A DNA stretch of 64,000 nt from Sodalis sp. dw_96 (GCF_018449575.1 NZ_JAAVUT010000009.1:179070-243069); one strand, 5' to 3'; shown: positions 8,743 through 18,372, numbered from the stretch's first letter. Program-made: numbers and translations. The notes: generated from the sequence alone by a model not told the origin.

Positions 8743-9573
8743 TTATTTGATACCGGAGAAGCCAAAACTACTGAGAAAATGCTTTTGACACAGAATGAAC
8801 GCCACCATCAGCGGCAGGCAGACCATCAGGGATCCGGCGCTGATAAGCCCCCACTGACCGCCGGATTCCGCTCCCAGGGCAAAGGACGCCAAGCCCACGG
8901 TAAGCACCTGCTTATCGGGATCGTTCAAGACCATCAGCGGCCAGAGAAACTCGTTCCAATGATAGGTAATGGAGACGGTAGCGAACGCCAGCAGCGCGGG
9001 TCGGGTCATGGGCAGCAGAATATGCGCCACCACCTGCCACCAGCGGCAACCTTCCATCAGCGCCGCATCCTCCAGCTCGCGGGGAATATTGAGAAAAGCC
9101 TGCCGCATCAGGAAAACGCCGAAGGCCGAGGCGAAATAAGGCAGCATGGTCCCGGTCAGGGTATTGAGCAGGCCGAGCTGGTGCAGCGTCATCATATTGG
9201 GCACCATCAGCATGACCGGCATGATCATCAATTGAATCAGCAGCAGGTAAAACAAGGTGGTTTTGCCGCGAAACCGGTGATAGGCAAACACATAGCCCGC
9301 CGTGGTAATGGTCACCAGCTGTACCGCAAACGTCCCGAGGGCGAAAATCAGCGTATTGCCATATAACCGCAGCCAATCGGCGCTCTCCCATGCCTCGTCC
9401 AACGTGCCGAAGGTCAAGGGCCGGCGGGGCAGGATCGACGCCATGGCGGGGGAAAAACTGTCGGCGCTGAACGTGGATGAAATCATCCAGAATATCGGCG
9501 TAAGCCACAGCAGGGCGGCGCAGATCAGCAGCAGCGCGAGGGTATGCAGCGGGAAGCGCGGTTTAACGCTCAT
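8743..9573 (-). CDS. ABC importer permease, UgpE-like
   Basis: A 276-residue inner-membrane permease with six predicted helices. The cytoplasmic EAA loop ([22 protein letters not shown]) contacts the ATPase. Length and helix layout match UgpE/MalG-type permeases (E. coli UgpE is 281). It overlaps the upstream permease by 11 bases and is followed 10 bases later by gpdQ, so the genes are translationally linked. It forms the pore together with the UgpA-like partner. Confidence 0.92.
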   Translation of the reverse strand: MSVKPRFPLHTLALLLICAALLWLTPIFWMISSTFSADSFSPAMASILPRRPLTFGTLDEAWESADWLRLYGNTLIFALGTFAVQLVTITTAGYVFAYHRFRGKTTLFYLLLIQLMIMPVMLMVPNMMTLHQLGLLNTLTGTMLPYFASAFGVFLMRQAFLNIPRELEDAALMEGCRWWQVVAHILLPMTRPALLAFATVSITYHWNEFLWPLMVLNDPDKQVLTVGLASFALGAESGGQWGLISAGSLMVCLPLMVAFILCQKHFLSSFGFSGIK

Positions 9574-10435
9574 AGTGCACCCCCTTTTCCAGGGTACGCA
9601 GATTAAGAATGGAAATCACAAACAGGGCGACCATGGTGAAGAATGTGGCGGCTGACGCTTTACCGAAATCGTGGCTGTTGTTGGCCAGGTTCTGGATATA
9701 AAACAGCACCACCGAGGTGGCATTGTTGGGGCCGCCCTGGGTCATGATCACCACATGATCGATTTGGGTGATGGCATAGACCAAGGCGATAATGATGACA
9801 AAATTCAGCGTTGGCCTGATCAGCGGCAGGGTGATATAAAAAAATACCTGCCGCTGGCCAGCTCCTTCCATAATAGCCGCTTCCCGCGGCGAAGCCGGCA
9901 GGCCTTGCAGGGCGGCCAGGAAAAACAGCATGTAATAGCCGGCAAACTTCCAGATACCCACCGCCGCCAGGGCCACCATCGCGCTGTTCCCCATGCCGAG
10001 GTAATTCACCGACAGCGGACCGGCCACTTTGCCAAGGTAATAATCCAGCAGGCCCAGATTGGGAATGAAAATAAACGTCCACAGGGTGGCTGCGCCCACC
10101 AAGGGAATAATGGTAGGGAAAAAAAACGCCGTGCGCAGCCAGCGATTTACGCGGGTGTTCTCCGTCAGCCACACCGCCAGAACCAGGGCCAGCACGATAC
10201 CGGGTATGACGGTCAGCAGGATATAAACGCCGTTGTTTCTGAGGGACAGCCAGAACACCGGGTCTTGAAACAGGCGGATAAAATTGTCCATGCCGACGAA
10301 AGGCGGATTGTCGGTGGAAAGCCTGGAATCATGCAGGCTGTCAATCAGGGCGCGGAATAACGGAAGATAGGTGAAACCGACGAGGAAAATAAACGTGGGT
10401 GCCAGCAGCAAATAGGGAAACAGGCGTTTGCGCAT
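9563..10435 (-). CDS. ABC importer permease, UgpA-like
   Basis: First gene of the operon: a 290-residue permease with six helices and the EAA loop (SPREAAIMEGAGQRQVFFYITLPLIRP). It resembles UgpA/MalF-type permeases. An in-frame ATG at 10468 would add 11 residues, but a Pho box at 10488-10505 with a TAGGAT -10 element at about 10472-10477 puts the transcript start close to or inside that longer reading. ATG 10435, which gives the usual MRKRLFPYLLLAP start, is therefore preferred. With its partner it forms the membrane channel for the presumed glycerophosphodiester importer. Confidence 0.9.
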   Translation of the reverse strand: MRKRLFPYLLLAPTFIFLVGFTYLPLFRALIDSLHDSRLSTDNPPFVGMDNFIRLFQDPVFWLSLRNNGVYILLTVIPGIVLALVLAVWLTENTRVNRWLRTAFFFPTIIPLVGAATLWTFIFIPNLGLLDYYLGKVAGPLSVNYLGMGNSAMVALAAVGIWKFAGYYMLFFLAALQGLPASPREAAIMEGAGQRQVFFYITLPLIRPTLNFVIIIALVYAITQIDHVVIMTQGGPNNATSVVLFYIQNLANNSHDFGKASAATFFTMVALFVISILNLRTLEKGVHYER

Positions 10436-10487
10436 AAGAAGACTTCTGCATAACGGCTTCAAGTGCATCCTATCCTATAGGCCGTTT

Positions 10488-10505
10488 TTGACAGTTTTAA
10501 GTCAG
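10488..10505 (-). promoter_or_regulatory. Pho box (PhoB site) of the gpdQ-importer operon
   Basis: Read on the minus strand: CTGACTT-AAAA-CTGTCAA, against the PhoB consensus CTGTCAT-(A/T-rich 4)-CTGTCAC. Two CTG-A half-sites are correctly spaced by an all-A linker, and TAGGAT follows about 10 bases downstream where a -10 element belongs. It fits the role of the operon in phosphate scavenging. Confidence 0.7.
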
Positions 10506-10537
10506 TTATGTTTAACGCCCCGTTTACTCCCTTCCCT

Positions 10538-11209
10538 TTAGCTCAATAACCCGGCGCAGACGTTTATGGATAAGCCGAGAATAACCAGGTTGAAAATAAA
10601 GGATAATACCGACTGCAAAAGAGCAATGCGCCTGACATCCGAACTGCCGATGGCGACATCGGCGGTTTGTGACGCCACGCCGATGGTAAAGGAAAAATAT
10701 AAAAAATCCCAATAACGGGGTTTTCGTAAATCATTGGGAAATAGCAATGCTAATTCCGGCTTCGCCCGGGTTCGGTAAAACAGATGGGCATAATGCATGG
10801 CGAATGTCGTAGGCAACAGAGCCCAGGACGCTATAAGCGTCGTGCCGGTCAGGACAAGGTGCATAACCTTGGAGGTTCCCGACAGCTGTTTCACCGTGCT
10901 CAGTTCCAGCAAAATCACCAGGATGCTCACCAGACAGGTTACGCTCACCAGCGACAAAACCGTCGTGGCGCTCTCGTCCTGAATACGGGCGATATGCCTG
11001 ATATCCTCTTCCTCGGCCCGCATCATCAGCCACCAGAGGAAAACCAGGTATAACCAGGCCAGCACATTCCAACTGATGGTCAGGCGCATCAGCGTAGAAA
11101 AGCTCGCAGGCAACAAAAAATAAGCCAGGATCCCGGCGCCGACGGCGATCAGCAATCTCGGACGAGCGGTTAAATAATGTTTTACCGGATGTAGCAAAAG
11201 CAGACTCAT
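10538..11209 (-). CDS. DUF1345 family inner-membrane protein
   Basis: A 223-residue protein with about six hydrophobic segments. It shows the DUF1345 hallmarks: ARPRLLIAVG near the N-terminus, W-MMRAEEEDIRHIA on the first loop, HYAHLFYR in the middle and the DFLYFSFTIGVASQTADVAI segment near the C-terminus. Function is unknown in all members I know. It starts with ATG and has its own upstream region; nothing links it to the phosphodiester operon, which it precedes on the same strand. Confidence 0.85.
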   Translation of the reverse strand: MSLLLLHPVKHYLTARPRLLIAVGAGILAYFLLPASFSTLMRLTISWNVLAWLYLVFLWWLMMRAEEEDIRHIARIQDESATTVLSLVSVTCLVSILVILLELSTVKQLSGTSKVMHLVLTGTTLIASWALLPTTFAMHYAHLFYRTRAKPELALLFPNDLRKPRYWDFLYFSFTIGVASQTADVAIGSSDVRRIALLQSVLSFIFNLVILGLSINVCAGLLS

Positions 11210-11303
11210 CGATTGGACCGTGCCTTGAAGAAGATGATGATAGCGTAGCCTACCGGGAGCCGAACGCCAGTCGCCGCGAGGAGGGGCCGGCGGACAGCAT
11301 ACG

Positions 11304-11331
11304 TAAAAAAACCGGTCCGGACCGGTTTTTT
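11304..11331. terminator. Bidirectional intrinsic terminator after dusC
   Basis: A perfect GC-rich palindrome (ACCGGTCCGGACCGGT) flanked by A6 on the left and T6 on the right, two bases beyond the dusC stop. It can stop transcription in either direction. Confidence 0.88.
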
Positions 11332-11332
11332 A

Positions 11333-12274
11333 TCATGACGCGCACTCGCGGCGGACTACCGCCGCGATGGCTTCGGCGCTATTCAGCGTCCGGATCGCAT
11401 TAAACAGCGTCGCCGCCTGCGGGTACTCCTTTCGCAGGAAACCCAGCCATTGTTTAATGCGCGCCACGTGATACAGGCCGGTATCGCCGGATTTTTCCAA
11501 ACTGACATAGCGATGTAACAGGGCCGCCACCGACGGCCAGGGCATGACCGGCTCGTTATATTTTACCACCCGGCTGAGATTCGGCACGCTCAGGGCGCCG
11601 CGCCCGAGCATCACCGCATCACAGCCGGTGACCGCCCGGCAGGCCTGTCCGCTTTGCCAGTCGCGAATCTCGCCGTTGGCGATAACCGGAATGGTCAGGC
11701 GCCGGCGAATGGCGGCAATGGCCGGCCAGTCGATGCGCTCCGCCCGATAACCATCCTCTTTGGTGCGGCCATGAACCACCAGTTCGGTGGCCCCCGCCTG
11801 CTGTACCGCGTCGGCGATTTCCAGGCTCCGTTGCGAGGAGTCCCAGCCAAGCCTGATTTTCACCGTGACCGGCAGAGAGGCCGGTACCGCCTCGCGCATC
11901 GCTTTGGCCCCCTGGTAAATCAGTTCGGGATCTTTAAGCAGCGTCGCCCCGCCGCCGCTGCCGTTCACCGTTTTCGACGGGCACCCGCAGTTAAGATCGA
12001 TACCGGGCGATCCCAGTTCCACCGCCCGCAAGGCATTCTCCCCCAGCCACTGGGGATATTGACCCAGCAATTGCACCCGCACCGGCGTGCCGTCCGGGGT
12101 AAGGCCGGCCCGGTGAAGTTCAGGGCACAGACGATAAAAACTTTTTACCGGCAGCAGACCGTCCACCACCCGCAGAAATTCGGTGATGCACAAATCGTAA
12201 TCGTTAATGCCGCAGAGCAATTCCCGCACCAACGAATCGAGAACACCCTCCATGGGGGCCAGTAAAACGCGCAT
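11333..12274 (-). CDS. dusC: tRNA-dihydrouridine(16) synthase
   Basis: A 313-residue FMN enzyme (E. coli DusC is 315) that reduces uridine 16 in the tRNA D-loop using NADPH. It starts [11 protein letters not shown] (FMN phosphate/TIM-barrel entry), has the catalytic Cys in [17 protein letters not shown], the KIRLGWD and [11 protein letters not shown] segments, and VIANGEI plus GRGAL near the end. The AEV-type C-terminal helical domain is complete. In E. coli dusC lies elsewhere on the chromosome, so this position differs. It ends at a strong terminator; the 107-bp repeats lie upstream of its start. Confidence 0.95.
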   Translation of the reverse strand: MRVLLAPMEGVLDSLVRELLCGINDYDLCITEFLRVVDGLLPVKSFYRLCPELHRAGLTPDGTPVRVQLLGQYPQWLGENALRAVELGSPGIDLNCGCPSKTVNGSGGGATLLKDPELIYQGAKAMREAVPASLPVTVKIRLGWDSSQRSLEIADAVQQAGATELVVHGRTKEDGYRAERIDWPAIAAIRRRLTIPVIANGEIRDWQSGQACRAVTGCDAVMLGRGALSVPNLSRVVKYNEPVMPWPSVAALLHRYVSLEKSGDTGLYHVARIKQWLGFLRKEYPQAATLFNAIRTLNSAEAIAAVVRRECAS

Positions 12275-12339
12275 GAGATATCCGGAAAAAAGATCGCGCC
12301 ATAGTAGGGGATTGGAGCAGGAAAAATCAATGGCTATTA

Positions 12340-12590
12340 ATGAAGCTTAAATCGAGCCTGTTAAAGGGAGAGCGCGCCAATGTGGTCGAAGCGGGCGTGG
12401 TTTTTCCGCCCGCGGAGCGCCACATGGCACGCTAGGCCCGCCATCACTGAAGCTTAAACCGAGCCTGTTAAAGGGAGAGCGCGCCAATGTGGTCAAAGCG
12501 GGCGTGGTTTTTCCGCTCGCGGAGCGCCACATGGCACGCTAGGCCCGCCATCACTGAAGCTTGAACCGAGCCTGTTAAAGGGAGCGCGCG
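12340..12590 (+). repeat. 107-bp hairpin repeat, locus 1 (two full units plus a partial)
   Basis: Units are phased by TTAAAGGGAG at 12361, 12468 and 12575, exactly 107 bases apart; the third is cut off by the end of rhlE. In unit 1 GGAG (12367-12370) precedes a hairpin at 12371-12433: AGCG/CGCT, then GCC/GGC, then ATGTGG/CCACAT, an internal loop, then GCGGGCG/CGCCCGC closed by a nine-base T-rich loop. The same family occurs at 31979-32690 (opposite strand) and 63750-64000. Confidence 0.9.
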
Positions 12591-12593
12591 CCC

Positions 12594-14015
12594 CTATTTT
12601 TTATTGCCGCTGCGGCTGTCCCGCGCGCCGGAACCGGCATAGGAGGAAGACGAACCGGCGGAGCGACGCGGGGCGCCGCCACGCCCTGGCTGCGATGCGC
12701 CGTCAGTGTCACGGCGACGCTGGGGAGGCCTGGCATCGCGGCTACCGCTATCGTGAGAACCGCCGTTGCCTTCCCGCCCGCCGCCGCTGCGTGGACCACC
12801 CCGGGACGGAGCGCCACGAGAAGGGCCGCTGCCGGTACGACTGCCGCGTCCGGTTTGTAACGGCTCGGCTTTGATGGTCGGATCCGGATCATATCCCGGC
12901 AACGCAATGCGCGGAATCGGTTTTTTCAGCATACGTTCGATATCGCGCAGCAAACCGTATTCATCGACACACACCAGCGACAAGGCTTCGCCGGTAGCGT
13001 CGGCACGACCGGTACGACCGATACGGTGAACATAGTCTTCCGCAATCTGCGGCAGTTCATAGTTCACCACATGGGGCAGCAAATCGATATCCAGCCCGCG
13101 GGCGGCGATATCGGTGGCCACCAGCACGCGTATTTGCCCTTGCTTAAAATCCGCCAGCGCCCGGGTACGCGCGCCCTGGCTTTTATTGCCATGGATCGCC
13201 GCCGAAGTGATGCCGTCTTTATTCAGCAATTCCGCCAAATGATTGGCGCCATGTTTGGTGCGGGTAAAGACCAGCACCTGACGCCAGTCGTGATGGCCTA
13301 TCATATAGGACAGCAATTCCCGTTTGCGTTTTTTATCCACCAGATGAACACATTGCTCAATCTGGTCGGCGGGGGCGTTGCGACGCGCCACTTCCACCGA
13401 TGCCGGATTATTCAGCAGGGTATTGGCCAGCACCTTGATATCATCGGAGAACGTCGCCGAGAACATCAGGCTCTGCTTTTTAGCCGGCAACAGTTTCATC
13501 ACCCGGCGAATATCATGGATAAAGCCCATATCCAGCATGCGATCGGCTTCGTCCAGAACCAGAATTTCCACCGCCGACAAATCGACGGCGCGCTGCTGTG
13601 CCAAATCCAGCAGACGTCCCGGGGTTGCCACCAGGACATCCACGCCGCCGCGCAGCTTCATCATTTGCGGATTAATGCTGACGCCGCCAAAAACCACCAG
13701 CGAACGAATGGAGAGCTGGGTGCTGTATTCAACCACATTCTCGCCAATCTGCGCCGCCAGTTCACGGGTGGGCGTCAAAATCAGCGCCCGCACCGGACGG
13801 CGGTTCTTGGCCAATGGATTTTGGCTAAGCATTTGAAGTATCGGCAGGGTAAACGCGGCGGTTTTGCCGGTGCCGGTCTGTGCACTGGCCATAATATCGC
13901 GGCCCTGCAGAATATAGGGGATTGCCTGTTGCTGCACCGGCGTCGGCTGCTCATAGCCCTTGTCGGATAACGCACGCAAAATCTCAGCACTCAGGCCAAG
14001 TGATTCGAATGACAT
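12594..14015 (-). CDS. rhlE: DEAD-box ATP-dependent RNA helicase RhlE
   Basis: A 473-residue helicase (E. coli 454). In order: Q motif [10 protein letters not shown], Walker [47 protein letters not shown] and HRIGRTGR. The C-terminal ~80 residues are an Arg/Gly/Ser-rich basic tail that binds RNA. It unwinds RNA and acts in ribosome assembly and RNA decay. ATG 14015 (MSFESLGL) was chosen by comparison with E. coli; the open frame extends 77 codons upstream without family likeness. The stop codon lies against a 107-bp repeat unit. The usual E. coli neighbour cecR is not here. Confidence 0.95.
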   Translation of the reverse strand: MSFESLGLSAEILRALSDKGYEQPTPVQQQAIPYILQGRDIMASAQTGTGKTAAFTLPILQMLSQNPLAKNRRPVRALILTPTRELAAQIGENVVEYSTQLSIRSLVVFGGVSINPQMMKLRGGVDVLVATPGRLLDLAQQRAVDLSAVEILVLDEADRMLDMGFIHDIRRVMKLLPAKKQSLMFSATFSDDIKVLANTLLNNPASVEVARRNAPADQIEQCVHLVDKKRKRELLSYMIGHHDWRQVLVFTRTKHGANHLAELLNKDGITSAAIHGNKSQGARTRALADFKQGQIRVLVATDIAARGLDIDLLPHVVNYELPQIAEDYVHRIGRTGRADATGEALSLVCVDEYGLLRDIERMLKKPIPRIALPGYDPDPTIKAEPLQTGRGSRTGSGPSRGAPSRGGPRSGGGREGNGGSHDSGSRDARPPQRRRDTDGASQPGRGGAPRRSAGSSSSYAGSGARDSRSGNKK

Positions 14016-14252
14016 AATATTGAAAAACTCCAGATCCGCCCCGACGTCGCCAGCCATTCTGCGCTCAGGGGGATAATCAGATGGGAGGCTAAGCCTTTCC
14101 ATGGTGAACGGACGAAAACTATTACAAGGATTGTAGCAAAAATAGTAACAAAATGGGATGGGTATCGGATAAATAACTGTAATCCGGTTGTTGTTACATC
14201 GTCCGTTAGCCCTTAGGCCAGCGGACCCGGCGAGCATAAAACGCAATAACCC

Positions 14253-15008
14253 TTAGCCGGCATTGAGAAATTTATTCAGAAACTGCTGCGTGCGTTCATG
14301 CTGCGGGTGGGTAAAAAGATCTTTGGCCGCGCCCTGTTCAGTTATCGCCCCGTTATCCATAAAGATGGCCCGGTCAGCCACATCGCGTGCAAAACTCATC
14401 TCATGGGTAACGATGATCATGGTGCGTTTTTCCTCCGCCAGCGCGCGGATGGTATTCAACACCTCCCCCACCAGTTCGGGATCCAGCGCCGATGTCGGCT
14501 CATCGAACAGGATAACCTCGGGACGCATTGCCAGCGCACGGGCAATGGCCACCCGCTGCTGCTGGCCGCCGGATAGGCGTTTGGGATACGCGTTTTCCTT
14601 GCCGCTCAATCCCACTTTGGCCAGCAGGGCACGCGCCCGTTCGATGGCCTCTTCCCGCGGCTCGCCTTTGACAATCACCGGCCCCTCGATGATATTTTCC
14701 AATACCGATCGGTGGGGAAACAGGTTGAAGTTTTGGAATACGAACCCGACCTGCTGGCGCAAGGCCCTGATTTGCCGCTTCTGTGCGCTCAGGGGCCGGG
14801 CGCCGTCGATAAGAATCGAACCCACCTTGATAGTGCCGCTATCCGGTTCTTCCAGCAAATTGATGCTGCGCAGCATCGTGGTTTTACCCGACCCGCTGGG
14901 CCCGACAATCGCCAGCACATCGCCTGTCTCCACTGAAAGATCGATGCCGTTAAGCACCCGGTGTCCGTTGAAGGTTTTTACCAGTTGCCTGACTTCAATA
15001 GTGCTCAT
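14253..15008 (-). CDS. tcyN: L-cystine ABC importer ATP-binding protein
   Basis: A 251-residue polar-amino-acid ATPase nearly identical in layout to E. coli TcyN (YecC, 250): Walker A GPSGSGKTT, the NLFPHRSVLENIIEGPVIVKG block typical of this orthologue, signature LSGGQQQRVAIARALAMRPE, Walker B ILFDEPTSALDPEL, and switch His in IVTHEMSFARD. In E. coli it works with TcyL (permease) and TcyJ (binding protein) in the order tcyJ-dcyD-tcyL-tcyN. Here only dcyD and tcyN remain, 139 bases apart. The protein looks intact but has no local partner, so it may serve another permease or be in early decay. Confidence 0.92.
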   Translation of the reverse strand: MSTIEVRQLVKTFNGHRVLNGIDLSVETGDVLAIVGPSGSGKTTMLRSINLLEEPDSGTIKVGSILIDGARPLSAQKRQIRALRQQVGFVFQNFNLFPHRSVLENIIEGPVIVKGEPREEAIERARALLAKVGLSGKENAYPKRLSGGQQQRVAIARALAMRPEVILFDEPTSALDPELVGEVLNTIRALAEEKRTMIIVTHEMSFARDVADRAIFMDNGAITEQGAAKDLFTHPQHERTQQFLNKFLNAG

Positions 15009-15060
15009 GACGACTCCCTTTGTGCTTCCCTATGGCGGATAACCTTGGCCGGATGGATTT
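15005..15060 (-). pseudogene. tcyL: Possible 3' remnant of cystine permease gene tcyL
   Basis: On the minus strand, just before tcyN, a short frame reads to RHREAQRESS and a TGA overlapping the tcyN ATG (ATGA). E. coli tcyL ends with a similar charged tail and has the same ATGA overlap. The rest of the ~220-codon permease is missing; only 139 bases separate tcyN from dcyD. Consistent with an internal deletion, though the tail is short and low in information. Confidence 0.4.
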
Positions 15061-15147
15061 TTTTCAGCAGATTAACATGGCCGGGGAACCGACGCATCAA
15101 TCAAAAAAGTCTGGTACATGGGGTAAAAGACATAAGGGGCACGGGAT

Positions 15148-16137
15148 TTACACAGCGGGATGATAAGCAAACAGCGCCGGTGATCCGCCGGTATGCACAA
15201 ACAGGATCGGGCCGTCGGGGAAACGGTCTTGATTGACGCCGTCTATCAACCCCGCCATGGCCTTGCCGGTATAGACAGGATCGAGCAAAATCCCCTCCAG
15301 ACGCGCGACCAGCTTGATAGCCGCCAGCCCTTCCTCGTTGGGCATGCCGTAACGGGGAGCGAAATAGTCATCCCACAGGACGATATCAGCCAGCGGCTGA
15401 TTGACATTCAGCGCCTGGGCCAGTTGCTGCCGCAAAGCCGCCACTTTCGGGCGCTGCTGTTCGGCGGTGCGGGATACCGTAACGCCGATGACCCGGGTTT
15501 CCGGCAGCAGGATCTGCAGCCCCAGCGCCAGTCCGGCATGGGTGCCGGCACTGCCCGAGGCGGTCACCACGCTGCCCGGCCGGATAAGCCCGTCGCATTG
15601 GTGGGCAATCTCAATGGCGCAGCCGACATAACCCAACGCCCCCAGCGCGTTCGAACCGCCCACCGGCACCACATATGGCCTGAATCCCTGCGCTTCCAGG
15701 CGTTCGGCGATGTCCGCCAGCTGTTGATCCGGTTGATCGAGAGCCTCGCAAGACATCACCTCCACGTCGAACAGATCCAGCAGCAGCCGGTTGCCGTTGG
15801 TAAGATAATTGTCGGCGCGGGTGCCGATGGGATTTTCCAATAACGCGACGCAGCGCAGGCCCAGTTTTGCCGCCACCGCCGCCGTCTGGCAGACATGGTT
15901 GGATTGGATGGCGCCGGCGGTCACCAGGGTATCGGCTCCCTGGCGCAAGGCATCGGCAGCGAGGAATTCCAGTTTGCGCAGCTTGTTGCCGCCCATGGCC
16001 AGCGGCGTAACATCGTCCCGTTTGATAAAGATTTCCCGGCCAAGGTAATCGGATAACCGCGCCAGGTATTCCAGCGGTGTCGGTGGGCCAATAAGGTCCA
16101 GGCGTGGATAATCCGCCAGCCGCAGTGATAAATCCAT
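15148..16137 (-). CDS. dcyD: D-cysteine desulfhydrase
   Basis: A 329-residue PLP enzyme (E. coli DcyD 328) that breaks D-cysteine into pyruvate, H2S and ammonia. The PLP Lys lies in [12 protein letters not shown], with [15 protein letters not shown] (substrate-binding Ser/Asn-His) next, [15 protein letters not shown] as the phosphate-binding loop, and [13 protein letters not shown] near the end. It normally sits in the cystine-import operon; here the binding protein and permease genes are gone, leaving dcyD and tcyN. It starts ATG 16137, about 60 bases after the ybhL stop. Confidence 0.95.
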   Translation of the reverse strand: MDLSLRLADYPRLDLIGPPTPLEYLARLSDYLGREIFIKRDDVTPLAMGGNKLRKLEFLAADALRQGADTLVTAGAIQSNHVCQTAAVAAKLGLRCVALLENPIGTRADNYLTNGNRLLLDLFDVEVMSCEALDQPDQQLADIAERLEAQGFRPYVVPVGGSNALGALGYVGCAIEIAHQCDGLIRPGSVVTASGSAGTHAGLALGLQILLPETRVIGVTVSRTAEQQRPKVAALRQQLAQALNVNQPLADIVLWDDYFAPRYGMPNEEGLAAIKLVARLEGILLDPVYTGKAMAGLIDGVNQDRFPDGPILFVHTGGSPALFAYHPAV

Positions 16138-16195
16138 TATCCGTCTCCGGCGCCGGGGGGAAAATCAATGTTTCCCGGCCGGCGCGCTTCAAGGG

Positions 16196-16906
16196 TCAGC
16201 GGCGGTTGCCGAAAATGCGCAGCAGCATCAGGAACAGGTTAATAAAGTCCAGATAGAGGGTCAGCGCGCCGACGATGGAGTATTTGCGGTAGCTATCCTT
16301 ATCATCCGCTGAAAGCTGCGAACCCATATATTTTAGCTTCTGCGTGTCATAGGCGGTCAGGCCGACAAACACCAGCACGCCGATATAGGTCACTACCCAC
16401 ATCAGTTGGGTGCTTTTTAGCCAGATATTCACCACCGATGCCAGCACGATACCGATCAGCGCCATGAACAGCAGGTTGCCGAAGCTGCTTAAGTCGCGTT
16501 TGGTGGTGTAACCATAAAGGCTCATGGCGCCGAACATGCCGCCGGCCACCACAAACGTCCCGGCAATGGACGAGGCGGTGTAGATGATAAAAATGCTCGA
16601 CAGCGTCAGCCCGGTAAGGGCGGAATAGAGCATGAACAACCCGGTGGCCACCGTGCCGCTCAGGCGCCTGACCATGCCGGAAATCACGAACACCACCGCC
16701 AGCTGCGCGATAATCAGGCCGAAGAAGGTGATCTGGCTGGAAAAAATCAGATTCATCACCGCCGGTGTACGCGCGGCGTACCAGGAAACGAACGCGGTCA
16801 ACAACAATCCGCAGGTCATCCAGCCATACACCTGTGCCATAAATGGCTGAATACCGGCATCAGCACGTTCCACAATGGAACCCTGAGAACGGGGGAATCG
16901 ATCCAT
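16196..16906 (-). CDS. ybhL: Bax-inhibitor-1 family membrane protein YbhL
   Basis: A 236-residue protein (E. coli YbhL 234) with seven hydrophobic segments. It starts MDRFPRS and keeps the family features YSALTGLTLSSIF, GYTTKRDLSSFG and the very conserved C-terminal YDTQKLKYMG and LYLDFINLFLMLLRIFGNRR region. ATG 16906 was chosen from this likeness and from AAAGGTG seven bases upstream; the open frame runs 49 codons further without likeness. The BI-1 fold includes pH-gated calcium-leak channels, but the bacterial role is not settled. It follows the moa genes as in E. coli, though E. coli ybhMNOPQRSFG are absent. Confidence 0.93.
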   Translation of the reverse strand: MDRFPRSQGSIVERADAGIQPFMAQVYGWMTCGLLLTAFVSWYAARTPAVMNLIFSSQITFFGLIIAQLAVVFVISGMVRRLSGTVATGLFMLYSALTGLTLSSIFIIYTASSIAGTFVVAGGMFGAMSLYGYTTKRDLSSFGNLLFMALIGIVLASVVNIWLKSTQLMWVVTYIGVLVFVGLTAYDTQKLKYMGSQLSADDKDSYRKYSIVGALTLYLDFINLFLMLLRIFGNRR

Positions 16907-17184
16907 GACTGTCACCTTTAACGTATACGGAAAACCAAGGCCGTAATTTGACCTGATTACACTATCCATATTAAGGCATGCATAATCAGGGAATGCTTTA
17001 TCAAGGCATGCATTTTTACAAGCATGCGTTACTAAGGCATAGCTACGACCCACCTACCTATAGCTTACCACAAAGCTTATCACAAAAACCCCTGGCCCGA
17101 TAAAGGGTCAATGGTAAAAAAAAGCGGCCGGCGCGGCGGATTAACAAGGCGGTTAAACGGCCCCGCGGGCCATTGAAGCCGTGT

Positions 17185-17646
17185 TTAATCAGACCGCCAG
17201 CGATCCGCCGCCTGGCGATCGCCGGGACGGGCATCCAGCCAGCGACCGCCGTCCGGTGTGGTCTCGCGCTTCCAGAAAGGGGCGCGGGTTTTAAGGTAAT
17301 CCATGATGAATTCGGCGGCGTCAAACGCCGCGCCGCGATGGACCCCGCTGACACCCACCAGGACAATCGGGTCTCCCGCCCGCAGCTCTCCTACCCGATG
17401 AATCACCGTCACCCTCTGCAACGGCCAGCGGCGCCGGGCTTCATCCACAATCTCCGCCAGGGCTTTTTCGGTCATGCCCGGGTAATGCTCAAGGGTCAGG
17501 GCCGTCACCGCGTCTCCCTGGTTATGATTGCGCACTTTGCCAGTGAAAGTGACCACCGCGCCGTCTTCATCGCAGTCCGATAGCCAGGCATACTCATCCG
17601 CCATACTGAACGGCTGCTCGCTGATACGAATACGGGTATTTACCAT
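17185..17646 (-). CDS. moaE: Molybdopterin synthase catalytic subunit
   Basis: A 153-residue subunit (E. coli 150). Its dimer forms the core of molybdopterin synthase, which inserts two sulfurs into cyclic pyranopterin monophosphate. Visible are GAVVTFTGKVRNHNQGD, LEHYPGMTEKAL, the VGVSGVHRGAAFDAAEFIMDYLKTRAPFWKRE active region with catalytic Lys residues, and the W-D end. It starts one base after the moaD stop and is the last gene of moaACDE. Confidence 0.96.
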   Translation of the reverse strand: MVNTRIRISEQPFSMADEYAWLSDCDEDGAVVTFTGKVRNHNQGDAVTALTLEHYPGMTEKALAEIVDEARRRWPLQRVTVIHRVGELRAGDPIVLVGVSGVHRGAAFDAAEFIMDYLKTRAPFWKRETTPDGGRWLDARPGDRQAADRWRSD

Positions 17647-17647
17647 T

Positions 17648-17893
17648 TCAGCCCCCGGTGACCGGCGGAAAGAACGCCACTTCGTCGCCGGGCGCCAGAG
17701 GGTGATCCCGGCTCACCAGCGCCTGGTTGACCGCCGCCAGCAGTGTGTCCGGCTCCAGCGCCCGCGACCAGCGATCACCCCGATCGCACAGCGCCAGACG
17801 CAACGCTTCCACCGTGCCGTAGACGCTATCCACCGTCAGGCGGTCCACACCCGCCAATTCCCGGACCTGAGCAAAAAAAAGCACGGTTATCAT
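17648..17893 (-). CDS. moaD: Molybdopterin synthase sulfur-carrier subunit
   Basis: An 81-residue ubiquitin-like protein (E. coli 81). It begins [15 protein letters not shown] and ends in the Gly-Gly tail (FFPPVTGG) that is adenylated by MoeB and carries the thiocarboxylate into the MoaE active site. The ATG overlaps the moaC stop by one base (TGATG), so the longer open frame in this phase is not the gene. The C-terminal Gly-Gly is intact. Confidence 0.96.
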   Translation of the reverse strand: MITVLFFAQVRELAGVDRLTVDSVYGTVEALRLALCDRGDRWSRALEPDTLLAAVNQALVSRDHPLAPGDEVAFFPPVTGG

Positions 17894-18372
17894 CAGGCGG
17901 CCGCCTCGAAATCGCCGGATTTGCCGCCGCTCTTCGCCAACAGACGCACCGGGCCTATGACCATATCTTTTTGCACCGCTTTGCACATATCGTAAATGGT
18001 CAGCGCCGCCACCGATGCGGCGGTCAGGGCTTCCATTTCCACGCCGGTCTTGCCGGTGAGACGGCAACGGGTTTCGATGCGTACCCGGTTATGGGCGGTT
18101 TGCGCTTCCAGGTGCACCTCGACGTTGCTCAGCGCCAGCGGATGGCACAGAGGAATAAGTTCCCAGGTCCGTTTGGCGGCCTGGATGCCGGCGATGCGCG
18201 CGACGGCGAAAACATCGCCTTTATGATGTTTGCCTTCGACGATCATGTCGAGAGTAGACGCCGACATGCTGACATAGGCCTCGGCCCTTGCTTCGCGCCG
18301 GGTCTCGTCTTTGGCGGAAACATCCACCATGAACGCTTCGCCGTCGGCGTTGATATGAGTGAGGGATGACAT
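17893..18372 (-). CDS. moaC: Cyclic pyranopterin monophosphate synthase
   Basis: A 159-residue hexameric enzyme (E. coli 161) that converts the MoaA product into cPMP in molybdenum cofactor synthesis. Conserved blocks are [16 protein letters not shown] near the N-terminus, [21 protein letters not shown], and [24 protein letters not shown] plus [10 protein letters not shown] at the C-terminus, all with the expected Lys/His/Asp active-site residues. ATG 18372 has AAGGAG upstream; the larger frame overlaps moaA and was rejected. moaB, which lies between moaA and moaC in E. coli, is missing here: only 20 bases separate the two. Confidence 0.96.
   Translation of the reverse strand: MSSLTHINADGEAFMVDVSAKDETRREARAEAYVSMSASTLDMIVEGKHHKGDVFAVARIAGIQAAKRTWELIPLCHPLALSNVEVHLEAQTAHNRVRIETRCRLTGKTGVEMEALTAASVAALTIYDMCKAVQKDMVIGPVRLLAKSGGKSGDFEAAA

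Noticed and set aside
12347..12532. Small proteins inside the locus 1 repeats
   Set aside because: Repeat DNA with base-paired arms gives mirrored frames; no likeness or start signals.
13026..13970. Long plus-strand frame opposite rhlE
   Set aside because: Lies fully inside a well-supported helicase gene; composition (His/Gln-rich) is that of a reverse-strand shadow.
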